NCBI GenBank assembly: GCA_014526335.1
Contig: JACTAT010000010.1
Coordinates: 9,155,430-9,219,429 of the forward strand
Direction of reading: 5' to 3'
Source: Chrysaora quinquecirrha
Lineage: Eukaryota; Cnidaria; Scyphozoa; Semaeostomeae; Pelagiidae
DNA: 64,000 nucleotides
How positions within the stretch are numbered: position 1 is the first letter of the stretch; each line of letters begins with the position of its first letter. The translations under genes were made by a program, and so were the position numbers. Below, in pieces: positions 11,716 through 23,285 of this stretch. The notes under the pieces were generated by a model. The model was not told the DNA's origin. It ran no database searches and saw nothing but the letters and a program-made list of their open reading frames with translations.

Positions 11716-14506
11716 CCAATCTTGTCTATCCGCTAAGTTAACAGTCCTTTTTGTTAGACCAGACTGCATATTTGATCGTGCAAATTCAAAATCCTGCAGG
11801 TTAACCACTCCACATGCTGAAGGCAGAAATTTATCGATGTAAAGGATTTGTGCTCTGCCAAGCTTAACACCATGCCTTGAGTCACCCATTGGATTTATAG
11901 GTAAACCATGTTTGTGATATCTGGCAAAAATATACCAACCATTAATTTCTAGGGAAATTGCGTCTTTTTCGTACTTTGCCAAACTGTCCAGGTATCTCAA
12001 GCCCTTTGAGTCAAAATCACAGCAAAATAACACCAAAGGAATTTGATCCTCGGCCCATCTTGAAGTTAATTAATGTGTCCAACCAATCATTCATATCACT
12101 TGCTGTGAAGTTGTTGTCATGCGGAATTATACATTCAACAGCCTCAGGAACTTTCTTCTGCAGTGCATAAGTTAAACCAACAGTTATGTAACCTGCTTTC
12201 TTGTTCAACTTAAAGGCATTACCAATTGATTCCAAATCTTTGTACTCTTCAACAAATTGCCACGAACCTTCAGAATCTTTCTTTGCACAGAAACCAATTA
12301 ATGCCTTCAATTTTGTGTTTGGTTTAACTAACTCACAGACACGGCTTGCATCATGGCAAAATCCTAGCGGCCCAATTTCCACATGTCCAGTTTGCAGTCT
12401 TGAAGTGTTTGTTTATATCCCTCATCATACGTATACCAGGTACTTGTTGAATCTGCGTGTCATACTTGGATTGAACTTTCCGGCAAAGAGAGGAGGAGGC
12501 AAATAGCTCTGGCAAATTCTCATTGAGAAGAATGAGGCTTGACTGGCATCTGTTAAAAACTAACACACTCAAAGCTTGGAGTATTTCGCTGTGTCTAAAA
12601 CCATATTTTGAAACAGCAGATGCATTCTTTAACAAATCGTTTGCTACAGCAAGCGTTGCACCAGTTAATGATTCTCCAGAGTCTTCCCTGTAGCTGCATG
12701 CCACATCCATGATATAAGTAGACAATTTACCGTTTTGAATGGACTGAAATGAAGATTTCATTTTCTCGCATTTCGTGGACAGTCTTTGCAGCTTTCTAGC
12801 TTGCTATTTCCGTAGTTTTGCAGCATCTTTAAGAGCAGCCTGCGCTGATGTAGGAAATAGCCTTATTGGGGTAAATTTGGAAACTTTCGGAGTTGTTTTC
12901 TTTTGTACTCTTTGGATTTTCTTTCTCACGGCATCTGATTTTAATTTCCTTCTGCAATGGTCACAGATTTTCGAGACATTTACAGTTTTTCCCAAGCAGT
13001 CCCTTGACCATGCTGACTCATTCCCGACTACATAATGTTTACCGTCAAAGGAATTTCTTGCATTGATATTACATTCTTTGCCTAATCCCTCGCATCTTTG
13101 CTCTAATTGATTTTTTCTCATTTTAACTCCATGTTGTTCTGGAAGCTGCACCTTAGCCATGAATTTCGTAATATCAGAGTTTACTGATTTTGCTGCATTT
13201 CTATGCTTGACTGAACGAAAGTGTTTATGTGTTTCGTCAATTAGATCAGAGATGAAGAAAACTCTATCGAGCCAATGAGTAGTGCGAAATCTTGATACAC
13301 ATTGCTGACAAACAATAAACATTTCAAAGTGATTATCCTTGTTAAACAATGTAACAGTCTTCAACTTGTTTGGCTTTGCTGTTGCAATAAACTGTTGAAC
13401 TGCTTCTGCCTTCCTCATTGGCATGTCTCTTCCAGACGTTTTTTTGCACATCTGATACACTTTCCATCGTGATATTGGTTTTGGCAATTCATCTTCCATA
13501 TCCTGCATGAAATAAAGACCCTTTTGATAACTTTTCAAAAGAAAAGACATTAAAATTCTTACTTCACATACCATATTCCCGTGAATTAACGTCTCATGCA
13601 CCCAGTCAAATTTTCCTAAGGGTCATGATTCAAAGTACAGTAGCCAAGATCAACCTATTTTACTGATCCATTTCTAGCTTCCAAAACTTTCTTGTTTCTT
13701 TTTATCCATAATATTTCATTCACTTATAAATACTATATAAATAATTTTTTACCCCCCCATAGCATTTTATATTGACCCCTGCATCACTAAAATGTGAAAA
13801 TACTACCTACCCTTCCCTTTTATTTTAAACCCTCCATATTAGGCTGTCTCAAATTTCCCAGCAAACAGAAATTGTTTAGTCTGGCACAGAACTCTTTTTC
13901 AGACCAAAAGTTAAGAAGAAATATCAAGTAGAACAAATTGTCCTTCGTTGAAAATGTCTATTCTTTCACTGAAATATCATTGCTATATATTACACCATAA
14001 AAATGCATTAAATCTTCTATAGTGGATTTACGAGTGAAACAAATATCCACCCATTGCTTATTCAACCCCCCAATACAATTAAGCATGCCAGAGTACATAA
14101 GATAATTGATGAAAAGCTATTTTGGAACATGTTAAGTTTTCTTTTTTTTGGCAAAATTTTTCTGGCAACGTCAATGTTGTTCAGCATTTGTGTTTGCAAA
14201 TCGCACTGTCCCTGAGTTAACATGTTCTACATCGACTATATTGCACAAACCTTAGAGACATATAGAAATCTATAGGCAAAGTTGTACTTTCATCAACATG
14301 AGACATTCATTCGCTCTGGTAACCTCACAGCAGATAGAGATCTACTCGAGAGAAGAACAGCCTACCTTATCATCTGCAGTGTGCTGTCCAAATGATTTAG
14401 TACGAAGTGGTGACAGAGGTGCAATCCCCGATACATCTTCATTTACAAATTGATATTCTTCTTCATCTGATAATTCATCTTTAATTGACTCTTCATAAAT
14501 GTAAGT
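11701..14506 (-). pseudogene. Broken transposon-type gene, unrecognised
   Basis: At least two minus-strand exons are visible. Exon A (14506-14366, 47 codons, acidic, starts TYIYEESIKDELSDEEEYQF) sits between cttcacag and GATAAG|GTAGGC. Exon B starts at 13502 after tttcatgcag with DMEDELPKPISRWKVYQMCK and runs to about 11730. It has a Cys pair (CQQC) near its residue 60, a CDHCRRKLK motif near 195, a basic coiled stretch, and a C-terminal part with VPEAVECIIPHDNNF, LLCCDFDSKGLRYLDSLAK and PMGDSRHGVKLGRAQILY. Damage: an in-frame TAG at about 12802-12804, a frameshift near 12370 and another near 12025. The Asp-rich CDFDSKG and GDSRHG blocks could belong to a transposase core, but I cannot assign a family. 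No inverted ends were found. Confidence 0.6.
13622..14365. other. Intron-like stretch, no further feature
   Basis: This lies between the two visible exons of the broken gene at 11701-14506 and contains poly-pyrimidine and AT-rich sequence. The frame of the 13502 exon extends upstream to 13601 only because no stop occurs. The acceptor tttcatgcag| at 13503 marks the real exon start. Confidence 0.4.
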
Positions 14507-14619
14507 CTGTGAAGAGCATGAAAATTAGTTCACACGTGACACTGGACATGTCAGTCTGTATATGGAGGGAGCAATCGTGGGTATTTTAGGAGAACTCAAT
14601 CACTATAGCATGAAATAAA

Positions 14620-15528
14620 TAAGGGTATTTCACGAAAATCGGTATAAAATTCTAACTTTTTGCCGAGGAGTAAATCACTCCAAAAAATCTCGTCCACGTT
14701 TTGATTGAATCCTATTGTTTTTTGGAGAATCCTTTTATAATTTTTCGGAAATGCATTGTTTTTTTGTGAAAATCCCAAATATCTCGTCCACTTCTGAGGA
14801 AATTATTTGCCCCTCGCTTTTTGCCAGTTGCTGCAAAACTTCATTTTCGTCAGAACGTTGGTTAAGTCATAAATTTTTTACATAACGGCCTCATCTTTGA
14901 GTCCGATTTTGACCCGGAATTCCTATTGTTTTCACTGAAATCATTTTGTTTTCACAGAAATCATGTGCTTTTTAAGGAAAACTCGTATGCTTTTTTGAAG
15001 AGTGAAATACCTCTCCGATTTGAGGAAAGTGTACTAAACATTTGTGTCAGAAGAAGAATAACCCTTTCAATCAGCCCGAGTTTTAGACAACCGAGCTGCC
15101 TCTTTGCGCGCTGGTCCGAGAAAATTATCTTCCTTCACTTAATGTGCCGTGAAATCAATTGGCTTACTGAATCCGTCATGGATTTTGAAGAGCTAAAACA
15201 GCGCTTTATCCACGACTGATATTGAATTCAATTCGCTGCGCTCATAATGCGCTTTAACAGCTTCAGCAGTGTCTGTCTTGCAATTTTTTCACGTTTCAAC
15301 TGTAATATCTCCCGAGAAAGAAAATTCTGTTCATCTACACTTCTTTGTTGATGAGACATTAGTGCCCATTCCCAAAAGAGTTTTCAAATCCTGTTAGCAA
15401 CTTTCATTGTTCTAAGGTGAGAACGGCTGGTTTCGGCTGGTTTCAGCTGGTTTCGCTGCTGGTTTCAGGTGGTTTCAGGTAGTTTCAGCTGGTTTCTGGT
15501 GGTTTCAGCTGGTTTCCGGTGGTTTTAA
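14620..15528. repeat. Short-motif repeat region; ~10 bp tandem repeat at its end
   Basis: From 14620 to 15010 short blocks of the type attgtttt...gaaatc recur and could pair as hairpins. GGTATTTCAC at 14624 has its complement GTGAAATACC at 15002, which is weak evidence for a non-autonomous element. From 15425 to 15528 the motif GGTTTCAGCT (and close variants) is repeated about ten times. No convincing gene lies in the stretch. Confidence 0.6.
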
Positions 15529-15723
15529 CTTTTGGTTAACATTTTGTTTATTGATACGCATTCTTCAATTATATCTTGAATAGAGGTATTGCTTCTTTGA
15601 CCTATGCTTAAATAATGTTCGTTCATTATCTCAGATACAGCTTGTGGATCACTAATTGGGCAGTCAATTTCAGAGATGGTAATTTCCGAATCTGCAATAC
15701 CTTTCCTAAAAAAGTAATAAATA

Positions 15724-16125
15724 GTGTCACGCGTGACTATTCTATACCATCCACCAAAAAGGAAAACGACAACAAAGAATACAGTCATACCAGAGGACAC
15801 AAAAAGTCTGCAAGACTTGATTTCATACACCCGTGCTAGTCAGTACTACCACGGTGACAAAAGTGCAGAATTTGAACAAGCTTTGGAATTAGGGAGATAC
15901 CCTAGACTCTTAACACCAGATATTGACATGAGATACATGAGAGACATAACCTGGGGACTTCAGAACGAAATGAGGGAGGCTTCGAGCACATTTGCCAAGG
16001 CAATGTGTAAGATCCTCCAGAAACATCACTGGCAAATGAAAGAGATGGAGGAGTGGCAGGTAGATATCCACAAAAAACCACGAAAGAACAATACCCACAA
16101 GAGCAAACACACAAGGCAATTATAA
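15724..16125 (+). CDS. ORF next to the Penelope-like element, unknown
   Basis: A 133-codon ORF with a plausible protein-like composition. It starts MSRVTILYHPPKRKTTTKN and ends in a basic tail, KKPRKNNTHKSKHTRQL. It lies 250 bp upstream of, and in the same orientation as, the Penelope-like coding remains that begin near 16376. It could be the element's upstream ORF or the N-terminal part of its protein. I recognise no domain. The minus-strand ORFs here are shadows. Confidence 0.4.
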   Translation: MSRVTILYHPPKRKTTTKNTVIPEDTKSLQDLISYTRASQYYHGDKSAEFEQALELGRYPRLLTPDIDMRYMRDITWGLQNEMREASSTFAKAMCKILQKHHWQMKEMEEWQVDIHKKPRKNNTHKSKHTRQL

Positions 16126-16623
16126 AGAGTGCTGAGCTAATAGCCCTAGATAAAAAAATTGCATATAGGACAAACAGAGATACCTCCCATGTGGGGAACA
16201 AAAGAGCAAGAAGAAGTTGATATAATTATTGAACAACAATTTGATAACTTTAAAGAAAATGATTTTGAATATTATACTGTATAAAATGAAGAAATGCCTA
16301 CTCCTTATCGTCTTAAGCACCATATATGCCTGCCTTCTTATAAAACTTTTTGATTTCTAGATATCAATAGTAAAAAAGGTACGAAAAATGCATATAATAC
16401 CACCCTTTTGCATATAATAATTGGAGAAAAAAGAAAATTGAGAAAACACATGAAATTGCAAAAATCTGCCAGGCGTAAATATCTTAAAAAACGAGCTGAA
16501 AAATATATCCCAAGTAAAAGGAATGATGACAACATTTTTAACATGTCAAATATAGAGTTGAACCAGGCAGACATAAAGCTCTTGAATAAAGGCTTGTCCT
16601 TTATAGATACACCAAAACCTATA

Positions 16624-17072
16624 CAGTACATCCTCGATTATCCGAGCCTCGATTATCCGAACCTAAATTTTCCAAAATGCAAAACTTTCTCAAAACTTCT
16701 TTAACCCTTCCTAATGTAAGCCTCACTACTTTGAATCTTTGTCAAATATAATTACTGTTTTATTTCAACCGTTAGCTGTAATAAATCAGTTTATCTTTCG
16801 TTTTTACCAGTTTTTAAGTTTTTTAGAAACAATAACATTTTTTCTAAAAGCTACTTCGCATCGAAAAATTAGCTACTTCGGATCGAAAAATTTCTACCAA
16901 TGTGTCTGCAATCCATTTGAGCAATTATTAAGTACCTGTGGGCAGTATCAATAAACTTGAAAGGAAGGTTAGGAAGTGAATTTGTCGTCCTCAGTTATCC
17001 AAATTTTTGGCCTATCCGAAGGACCCTCTGCAAAATTGAGTTCAACCTCTTCGGATAATCAAGGATTTACTG
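16624..17072. mobile_element. pogo/Tigger-type MITE inside the Penelope gene
   Basis: A 449 bp insertion with inverted ends. It starts CAGTACATCCTCGATTATCC and ends with the complement of CAGTAAATCCTTGATTATCC. It is flanked by TA on both sides (16622-16623 and 17073-17074). The CAGT...TCGATTATCCGA terminus is typical of the pogo/Tigger branch of Tc1/mariner. No transposase is inside. If the element and one TA are removed, the Penelope frame continues without a break (KPI|PLKITLQ), which fixes both ends to the base. Confidence 0.93.
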
Positions 17073-17529
17073 TACCTCTAAAAATTACTTTACAATCCTT
17101 GCTGGATTTTAAAAGGCAAATGTGCATACATTATTTCTTTAGAAATGAAACAAATGAAACCCCTATAAACCCATTTACATTGAAGTCTTGCTGGGAACCA
17201 GATATTGAAGACAAAGATACACTAATGAGATTTCTTGATAATATTGAACACCAAAATAAAGAACTTAACACACAGCCTTTAGGAAGATGGAATAACTTGA
17301 CAGATAATGAAAAAGAGGCTCTGAAAAAACTAGCAACTCATAAGGAGGTTATGATGAGAAGATGCGATAAAGGCAGGAAAATTGCCCTGTGACCTAACGA
17401 CTTGTACCTAAACGAGGCTTATAAAAGACTAAACAATGAAAACATATTATCAAGAACTACCCATAGAAAAAAACAGGAGAAATAGCCACTCTTTTTACAA
17501 CATTCCTTACACATTTACGTTCGAAGAGA

Positions 17530-20510
17530 CATATAGATGATGTATGTATGTATGTATCAGCTGTCTTCGCTTCTATCATCTACTGTAAGATTTTCTTCAG
17601 TATAAGTAGTTGCTTCAGCTGCAATATATATGTGTTTTGAAAGGGACTTCCATGTATTTCGATCTTCAGCGATTACCCTTAAGACCTTTAGGTCATGTTT
17701 CGAAATCAATTGCGAGACGCCAAATTTTATTGCAAAACTGTTATCAGATTCCACTGCTCTTCTTATATCATTGTTTAAACTGATTGGTAACGTAATTCGT
17801 TGACGACCTTTGAATTTTGATACTTGCGATTGTTCAAAATAGTGATTCATAGCCAGTTGAGCGGGTGTGTCTTTCTGTAATCTGAGAACATGCCCAAATA
17901 ACCTCCATCGAGCTTGGATTATATCCAATGTGATAGGTCTTGTTTTTGATATTTCGTACAACTTCTTGTTCCTTATTGTTACTGGGTATTTGATGTTTAA
18001 TACTTGACGAAGTTGTCGACGATGGAAGGAATTCATGTTCTTTTCTTCATTTTTGTTCAAACCCCATGTACCACAGTTGTATAGTAATATGGATTTGACT
18101 ACAGTTTGATAGATTCTGATTTTTAGCTGAGTACTGATTTTATCTTTCTTAATCCACACATCACTTATTTTCTGTAGGGCAGCTGTTGACAATGCTTTTC
18201 TGTTAGCTATATCTTCATGGATACCTAGCTTTGACCCCAATTTCTTGACATGTCTCCACGGTTCATTTGTTTCGTTGTTTACTTTTTTCTTTCTTTCTAG
18301 TAATGTGTGTTCTGTTTTGTCTCGTTTACCAACAAATTATCCTTAGCTAAAGTTTCTTTTATGATGTTATTGAATTTCTTCTTTTTGTTGATGTCATCTG
18401 TGATGTGGTCGTAATCATCAGCGTATATCACTTCAGTCACTGGGAGTAATGATTCGTTTCTCTTTGAGTATGAATGTTCGTCAAGGATATGGTCTTTTTC
18501 CAGAATTTTCTAACTTTACGTAAGGAGCTTTCGAAATATATGTTAAACAAACAACCACTTATTCCGTCACCTTGAGGACTTCCGATGTTACTGGGAAAAG
18601 GTGTCGTATCTACATCTTTCATTCTGATTTCAAGATTTGTGTTAGCAAGTAAAAATCGAATTAATCTCAATTCATCTTCGTTTATTACATTACCAAGGAT
18701 GTTTAACAACTCGTCTCTTCTGATGGTGTCAAATGCGGAACTCATGTCGATACCTGTAATATAAATCTTCTCCTGGTATTTTTCAATTCTTGCAACTAAC
18801 CAGCGATGAGTCCATACAGCGTCTGACGTGCTTCGATTTTGTCGGAAAGCACTTTGGCTTAATGAAAGGTAGTCGTCAATTTTTGGTTTGATGCGTTGAA
18901 GAGCTACGTTGGAAATAATCTTTCGAATGATTGGAAGTAGAGTTACAGGACGTAGATTTTTAACAGGGCCTTTAGGTTTTTTAGGCTTACACAGTGGGAC
19001 GAGGATACCTTTTCCAACATCGATGTCTTCATTTTTGTTGAAACAGTCATTCACTATATCAGCTATTTCATTGTGACAAATCGTGGGAGCATATTTAATA
19101 AGTTCAGCTGAGATGTTATCGAAACCTGATGCTCTGTTGTTGTTAAGTAGATTTGCACATTTTCTGATTTCCTCAGTAGTAATTGGTTGGTTCAATGGTT
19201 TAGGATTATCGATGAATTGTTGTAAGTTGGTTTCATTTGGTTTGTAGAATTGTGTTTGAAAGTGAGATTTAATTGTTTCATATACTAGTTGTGGTGATGC
19301 GATATGTTTACCAGTTTCGTCGTGAACATATGGATTTTCATATGGTTTTGAGTGCAGCATCCGTAGGGCTTTGAACGTTTTTGCTGTATCCTTCATTTGG
19401 TTGATTTCACTTAATTTATTTTCGATTTCTTTTGTTTTATTTTCTAGCAGCTTGTCTTTGATACGTCTCATGATGTTATTTCTTTCGCTTTTTAACCTTG
19501 TCATCTTGTCAAGATCTTTGCAGTTACTGATTTGAATACGAAGTTCCTTTTGTGTTTTTGACATTTGTTCAATTTCTGGATCATAGTTATGACCATGGTT
19601 ACGATTTCTTGGGATCTGTCTAGGAAGTATTTGTTCAGCAGCAGATTTAATTGATTGTTTCACTGCATCCCATTTTTCTTTAATACTGATGTTTTCTGAA
19701 ACATTTGATTGTAAACTTGTTTCTAGATTTTGTTGGTAAGCTTTTCTCATGTTTTCATTATTGGTAAGGTGTGTTATGTCTACTTTCTTGATGTTATCTT
19801 TCACCGTCCTTGTTTTTTTAAAGACTTGAAAAGGTTTAACTTTAATTTTACTCAGTACTAATCTGTGGTCACTACTTGTCATGGTTCCACTAAATGACCT
19901 GGCATCTTGTAGGATATGTTAGTTTTGTTTGGTTTTCTTTCTATTTATTGTAGTGCTTGTAAAATGACTTACTTTCCTGATTTTAAGTTTCGCTTCTCCT
20001 TGATGTTCAGATTCATATCTAGATTCTTTTGTCTTCAATTGTAGCACAGATATTCTATCAGAAATTTTCCAATATTTGTAGATGTTGTTTTTCCATTTTC
20101 TTGAGATGATGAAACCTGTACCATAGTGAGGGTTTTTGGTTTCCATGCAAATTAATCTGCAGTCATTGATGTTTCTATCGATATTTTCTTTGATCTTGGT
20201 TTCCTGAAGACAGCAAATATCTATTTTATATGATCGTATATCTTCTGATAGGTTTACTTGTTTTTGGTCATCACACAGTCCTCGCACATTGAACGTTCCT
20301 AGTTTAAAAATTTGATCTTTCATACCTCAGTATCTTTGAAAACACATATATATTGCGGTTAGACGATTAGTTGGTGTTTGTAGCGGCTTTTCAGAAGTAA
20401 TGGATCGATCGTCACTCCTTCCTCCTGTCCGAAGACTCTTCTTTATCTAAACGGTCACAAAAGTGACCGTTAGATGTCCGCCATTTTGTACCTATTAGAT
20501 GTCTACCTAT
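17530..20510 (-). mobile_element. RTE-type non-LTR retrotransposon, damaged
   Basis: On the minus strand, 20323-19919 opens with FNVRGLCDDQ, the catalytic Glu in CLQETK, and YGTGFIISRKW, the first half of an APE-type endonuclease. Next, 19882-18437 starts at SSDHRLVLSK, the last endonuclease motif, so about 100 internal endonuclease residues are missing. The RT follows: SAFRQNRSTSDAVWTHRWLV, GIDMSSAFDTIRRDEL, IGSPQGDGISG. The active site VIYADDYDHI at about 18430 is in a shifted frame, and a stop occurs near 18278. The ORF 18240-17557 (SKLGIHEDIANRKALS, LKIRIYQTVVKSILLYNCGT, RQLRQVLNIKYP) is the C-terminal part typical of the RTE clade. The 3' end is a short TACA repeat at 17537-17558, as in RTE elements. 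It is inserted in the Penelope-like element. Confidence 0.88.
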
Positions 20511-21660
20511 CCAATACATAAAACAAATGATGGAATTTATATTGAAACAAAACTATTTCCCATTTAATGGGAAATTCTACTAACAAGTACACAGTACAAA
20601 CATGGGGAGTAATTTTGCTCCTAACTATGAAAATATATTTAGGACAAAAATTGAAAATAAAATACTAAATAACGCACCTGAAAAAAGGATACCTCTGATC
20701 TGGAAGCGATACATTGATGATATATTTATAATATGGACCCACACAAAAGAAGAACTCATAGGATTCATTGAATATATTAATACAGTTCACAACAGATACT
20801 ACAATAAATCTTGAAAATAATGGAACATTCACAACCTCCCTATACCGAAAACCAGCAGATACATGCAACCTTTTGCACGCAAAATCCTTTCATCCGAAAA
20901 GCTGTAAAAATAGCATAATTTACAGCCAGGCTCTGAGATATAGAAGAAATATTACTGATAATGCTGAACTTGTATTCAAACTGCAAGAACTCAAATATAA
21001 CCTAATTGGAAGGGGATATGACCCTAGAGCTATAGATACCCAATTTGACAAAGTCAAAAGATTGTCACAGAACGACCTATTAAGAGTGAATACAGTTGGT
21101 AAGAAAAAGAAATATACACAAAACCTCCCATTTGTTATACCTTTTGATAACAGAACTATACAGATTCAAAACAAATTCTACGAAACAATTGGAACTTAAT
21201 TGAGAATGATAACTCTTTAAAGGATATTTGGCCTCACCCCCCATTTCTAGCACTAAAAAGGAACAAAAACATTGGAGATATAATAGCACACACCAAATTC
21301 ACCTAAATGGTATGAATCTTTGTTTTAATAATGGACATAATGCAGCGTCCAAACCCCATTCCTATATATACACACACTCTTATATAAATAAACAAATGGA
21401 TACAAAATTGCTCGAGAAGCCTCATACTCTGACATTTTTTCTGGATGCAGAGACAATGGGGCACCCATAAATAAAACAAGCGTACTGATCTATGCCCGGA
21501 AAAGCTTTTATGGGGGATCAGCTGTTGAGTCAGTACGAGGCTACACCATAAATACTCATAGGCTATCCCTCGATGGATCAGGAACGAAATGTGCCTGCAC
21601 AGGCTGTATTTGTGCAAGAACAAATTGCGCCTTCACATCGTGTATGATGTAAAATGACCG

Positions 21661-21889
21661 TACTTAAAAATCCTGCACTCATGATATATTATATATACAA
21701 AATGCATCCAACTCAGGGACATGCGACAAAGACCAATGTACAAGTGGAGACGTCGTCAACATGAGAGCTGTGGACACTATTATCATTGCGGCCGTCGCCC
21801 TCTTCTTCGTCATAGAAATGATTACAAACAACACAGCATTCGAATCATAATGCCCAGTTGACGTTATCTACTTAGGTTACAAGGACAAG
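21661..21889. other. Penelope 3' flank leading into the minisatellite
   Basis: Noncoding sequence between the Cys-rich Penelope tail and the 133 bp array. The segment tccctcgatggatcaggaacgaaatg at about 21560 just before it recurs in reverse at 63040-63065, next to the other array. Confidence 0.6.
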
Positions 21890-22395
21890 TTGAGAGAAAT
21901 GGTGATACAGAGAGATGACTGAAAATTCTGTGGACGACGTGGACGGCATGGACAGCCTTATAGAGAATGATTTTTTATATAATAGACAGCCCCTACTATG
22001 CGTGGACAACGTCGATAGAATCAGTGAGGGAATGGTGATACAGAGAGATGACTGAAAATTCTGTGGACGACGTGGACGGCGTGGACAGAGTTATAGAGAA
22101 TGACTTTTTATATAATAGACAGCCCCCAGTATGCGTGGACAACGTGGATAGAATCAGTGAGGGAATAGTGATACAGTGAGATGACTGAAAACTCTGTGGA
22201 CGACGTGGACGGCGTGGAAAGAGTTATAGAGAATGATTTTTTATATAATAGACAGCCCCTACTATGCGTGGACAACGTGGATAGAATCAGTGAGGGAATG
22301 GTGATACAGAGAGATGACTGAAAATTCTGTGGACGACGTGGACGGTGTGGACAGAGTTATAGAGAATGATTTTTTATGTAATAGTCAGCCCCTAC
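21890..22395 (+). repeat. 133 bp minisatellite, ~3.8 units
   Basis: ctgtggacgacgtggacgg starts at 21928, 22061, 22194 and 22327, an exact 133 bp period. Units are more than 90% alike by eye. Each unit contains several GTGGAC(A/G)ACGTGGA-type half repeats. The period is not a multiple of three and each unit holds a stop, so it is not a protein repeat. It follows the 3' end of the Penelope-like element. The same family, inverted, forms the array at 61880-62920. Confidence 0.96.
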
Positions 22396-22476
22396 CAGGG
22401 GCGTGGTGGCCCACCGGGAGTCGGGAAATTTCCCGGTAGGCCCCTCTAAATTCTTCTGGTGGGCCCCTTAATTCCC

Positions 22477-22720
22477 AAGGTGCCAAATGAATGGAGGGTC
22501 CAAATAAACAGGGGGTGGGAAATTTTTTCGAAAATTTAATAAATGGCGGAGTCCTAATAAGGTCTGGGGGTGGGGGGAAGTTAATAAACGTAGTTTAATT
22601 CTTTCCCAAGTGAAATCTTTTCTTCCAAAATTAATAAACGGTGGTCCTAATAAGGTAAATGGGGCTGGGGGGACAAACTCAAAATTAATAAACGGGGGGG
22701 GCACGTTTATTTGGCACCTT
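22477..22720. mobile_element. 244 bp non-autonomous element (TIR AAGGTGCCAAAT)
   Basis: Starts AAGGTGCCAAATGAATGG and ends with the complement of AAGGTGCCAAATAAACGTG. The interior repeats TTAATAAACG about four times and has G runs. A target duplication is not clear. No coding capacity. Confidence 0.65.
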
Positions 22721-22787
22721 AGAGTGAGGAACTTTAAGGAACTGCCGAGGCTCGGATGAAAAACTAAGAGCTTTTTTCTCAAGAATA

Positions 22788-23127
22788 CACGTTTTTTTAT
22801 AAGAAACCGGTTTATAGGAAACCTAGAACCAAACACCCAAAAAGTTAAGAAACTTTTAGAACTAGGAGGAAGAAGTTAAGAAACTGTAGAAATTTTTGCG
22901 TCCTTTTCCCAACATACTGATTCACATTTGTGGAGGTAGTAATTTCTCGCATCTGTAAGAAATACTGGTTTCCGTGTATCTCACAGAAGGTTTTTTGTCG
23001 TTTTTACTGCAATTTATTTCAATTCATTAAGAAACTGTTAAGCAACTTTTAGAAGTAAAATTGGACCAAAGATTGAGAAACTTTTAGAACTAGGCCCCGA
23101 CCTAGGTTTCTTATAAAAAAAACCGTG
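22788..23127. mobile_element. MITE, CACG...CGTG ends, TA target duplication
   Basis: The element starts CACGTTTTTTTATAAGAAAC after TA and ends TTTCTTATAAAAAAAACCGTG before TA. The interior consists of repeated AAGTTAAGAAACTTTTAGAACTAGG-type words in both orientations. It belongs to one family with the elements at 24835 and 25252 and the split one at 26175/28083. TA duplication suggests Tc1/mariner-type mobilisation. Confidence 0.8.
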
Positions 23128-23285
23128 TAGGACAATTAACAAACAGAATAACAATGTATTTCCCATCTTTCTATCAAAAAGACTCCACTTATATTTAAAG
23201 TTAGAAAATGAAGCAAGTTTATATGAATTTGCTGTAAAAATTAGTATTCAAACATATCTTACGAAAAGGAACAGCATAAGGAACT

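Larger units (their letters stand above)
16376..21660 (+). pseudogene. Penelope-like element RT gene, split and decayed
   Basis: Three blocks. Block 1 (16376-16623) encodes NMSNIELNQADIKLLNKGLS and FIDTPKPI, the N-terminal signature of Penelope-like RTs. Block 2 (17073-17510) continues with FKRQMCIHYFF, WNNLTDNEKEALKKLATHKE and RCDKGRK (normally DKG in this family), then a stop. Block 3 (20540-21190) holds the catalytic part: YFPFNGKFY-stop-Q, MGSNFAPNYENIF, YIDDIFIIW (active-site DD), then LYRKPADTCNLLHAKSFHPK. A Cys-rich tail (KCACTGCICARTNCAFTSCM) follows at 21590-21650. A frameshift near 20815 separates the DD box from the LYRKP block. The segment between blocks 2 and 3, including most fingers/palm motifs, is gone, replaced by an RTE insertion. 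No GIY-YIG endonuclease is visible at this copy. Confidence 0.85.

Noticed and set aside
14624..15011. MITE with GGTATTTCAC ends
   Set aside because: Only 10 bp match and the flanks show no duplication. Kept as a repeat region only.
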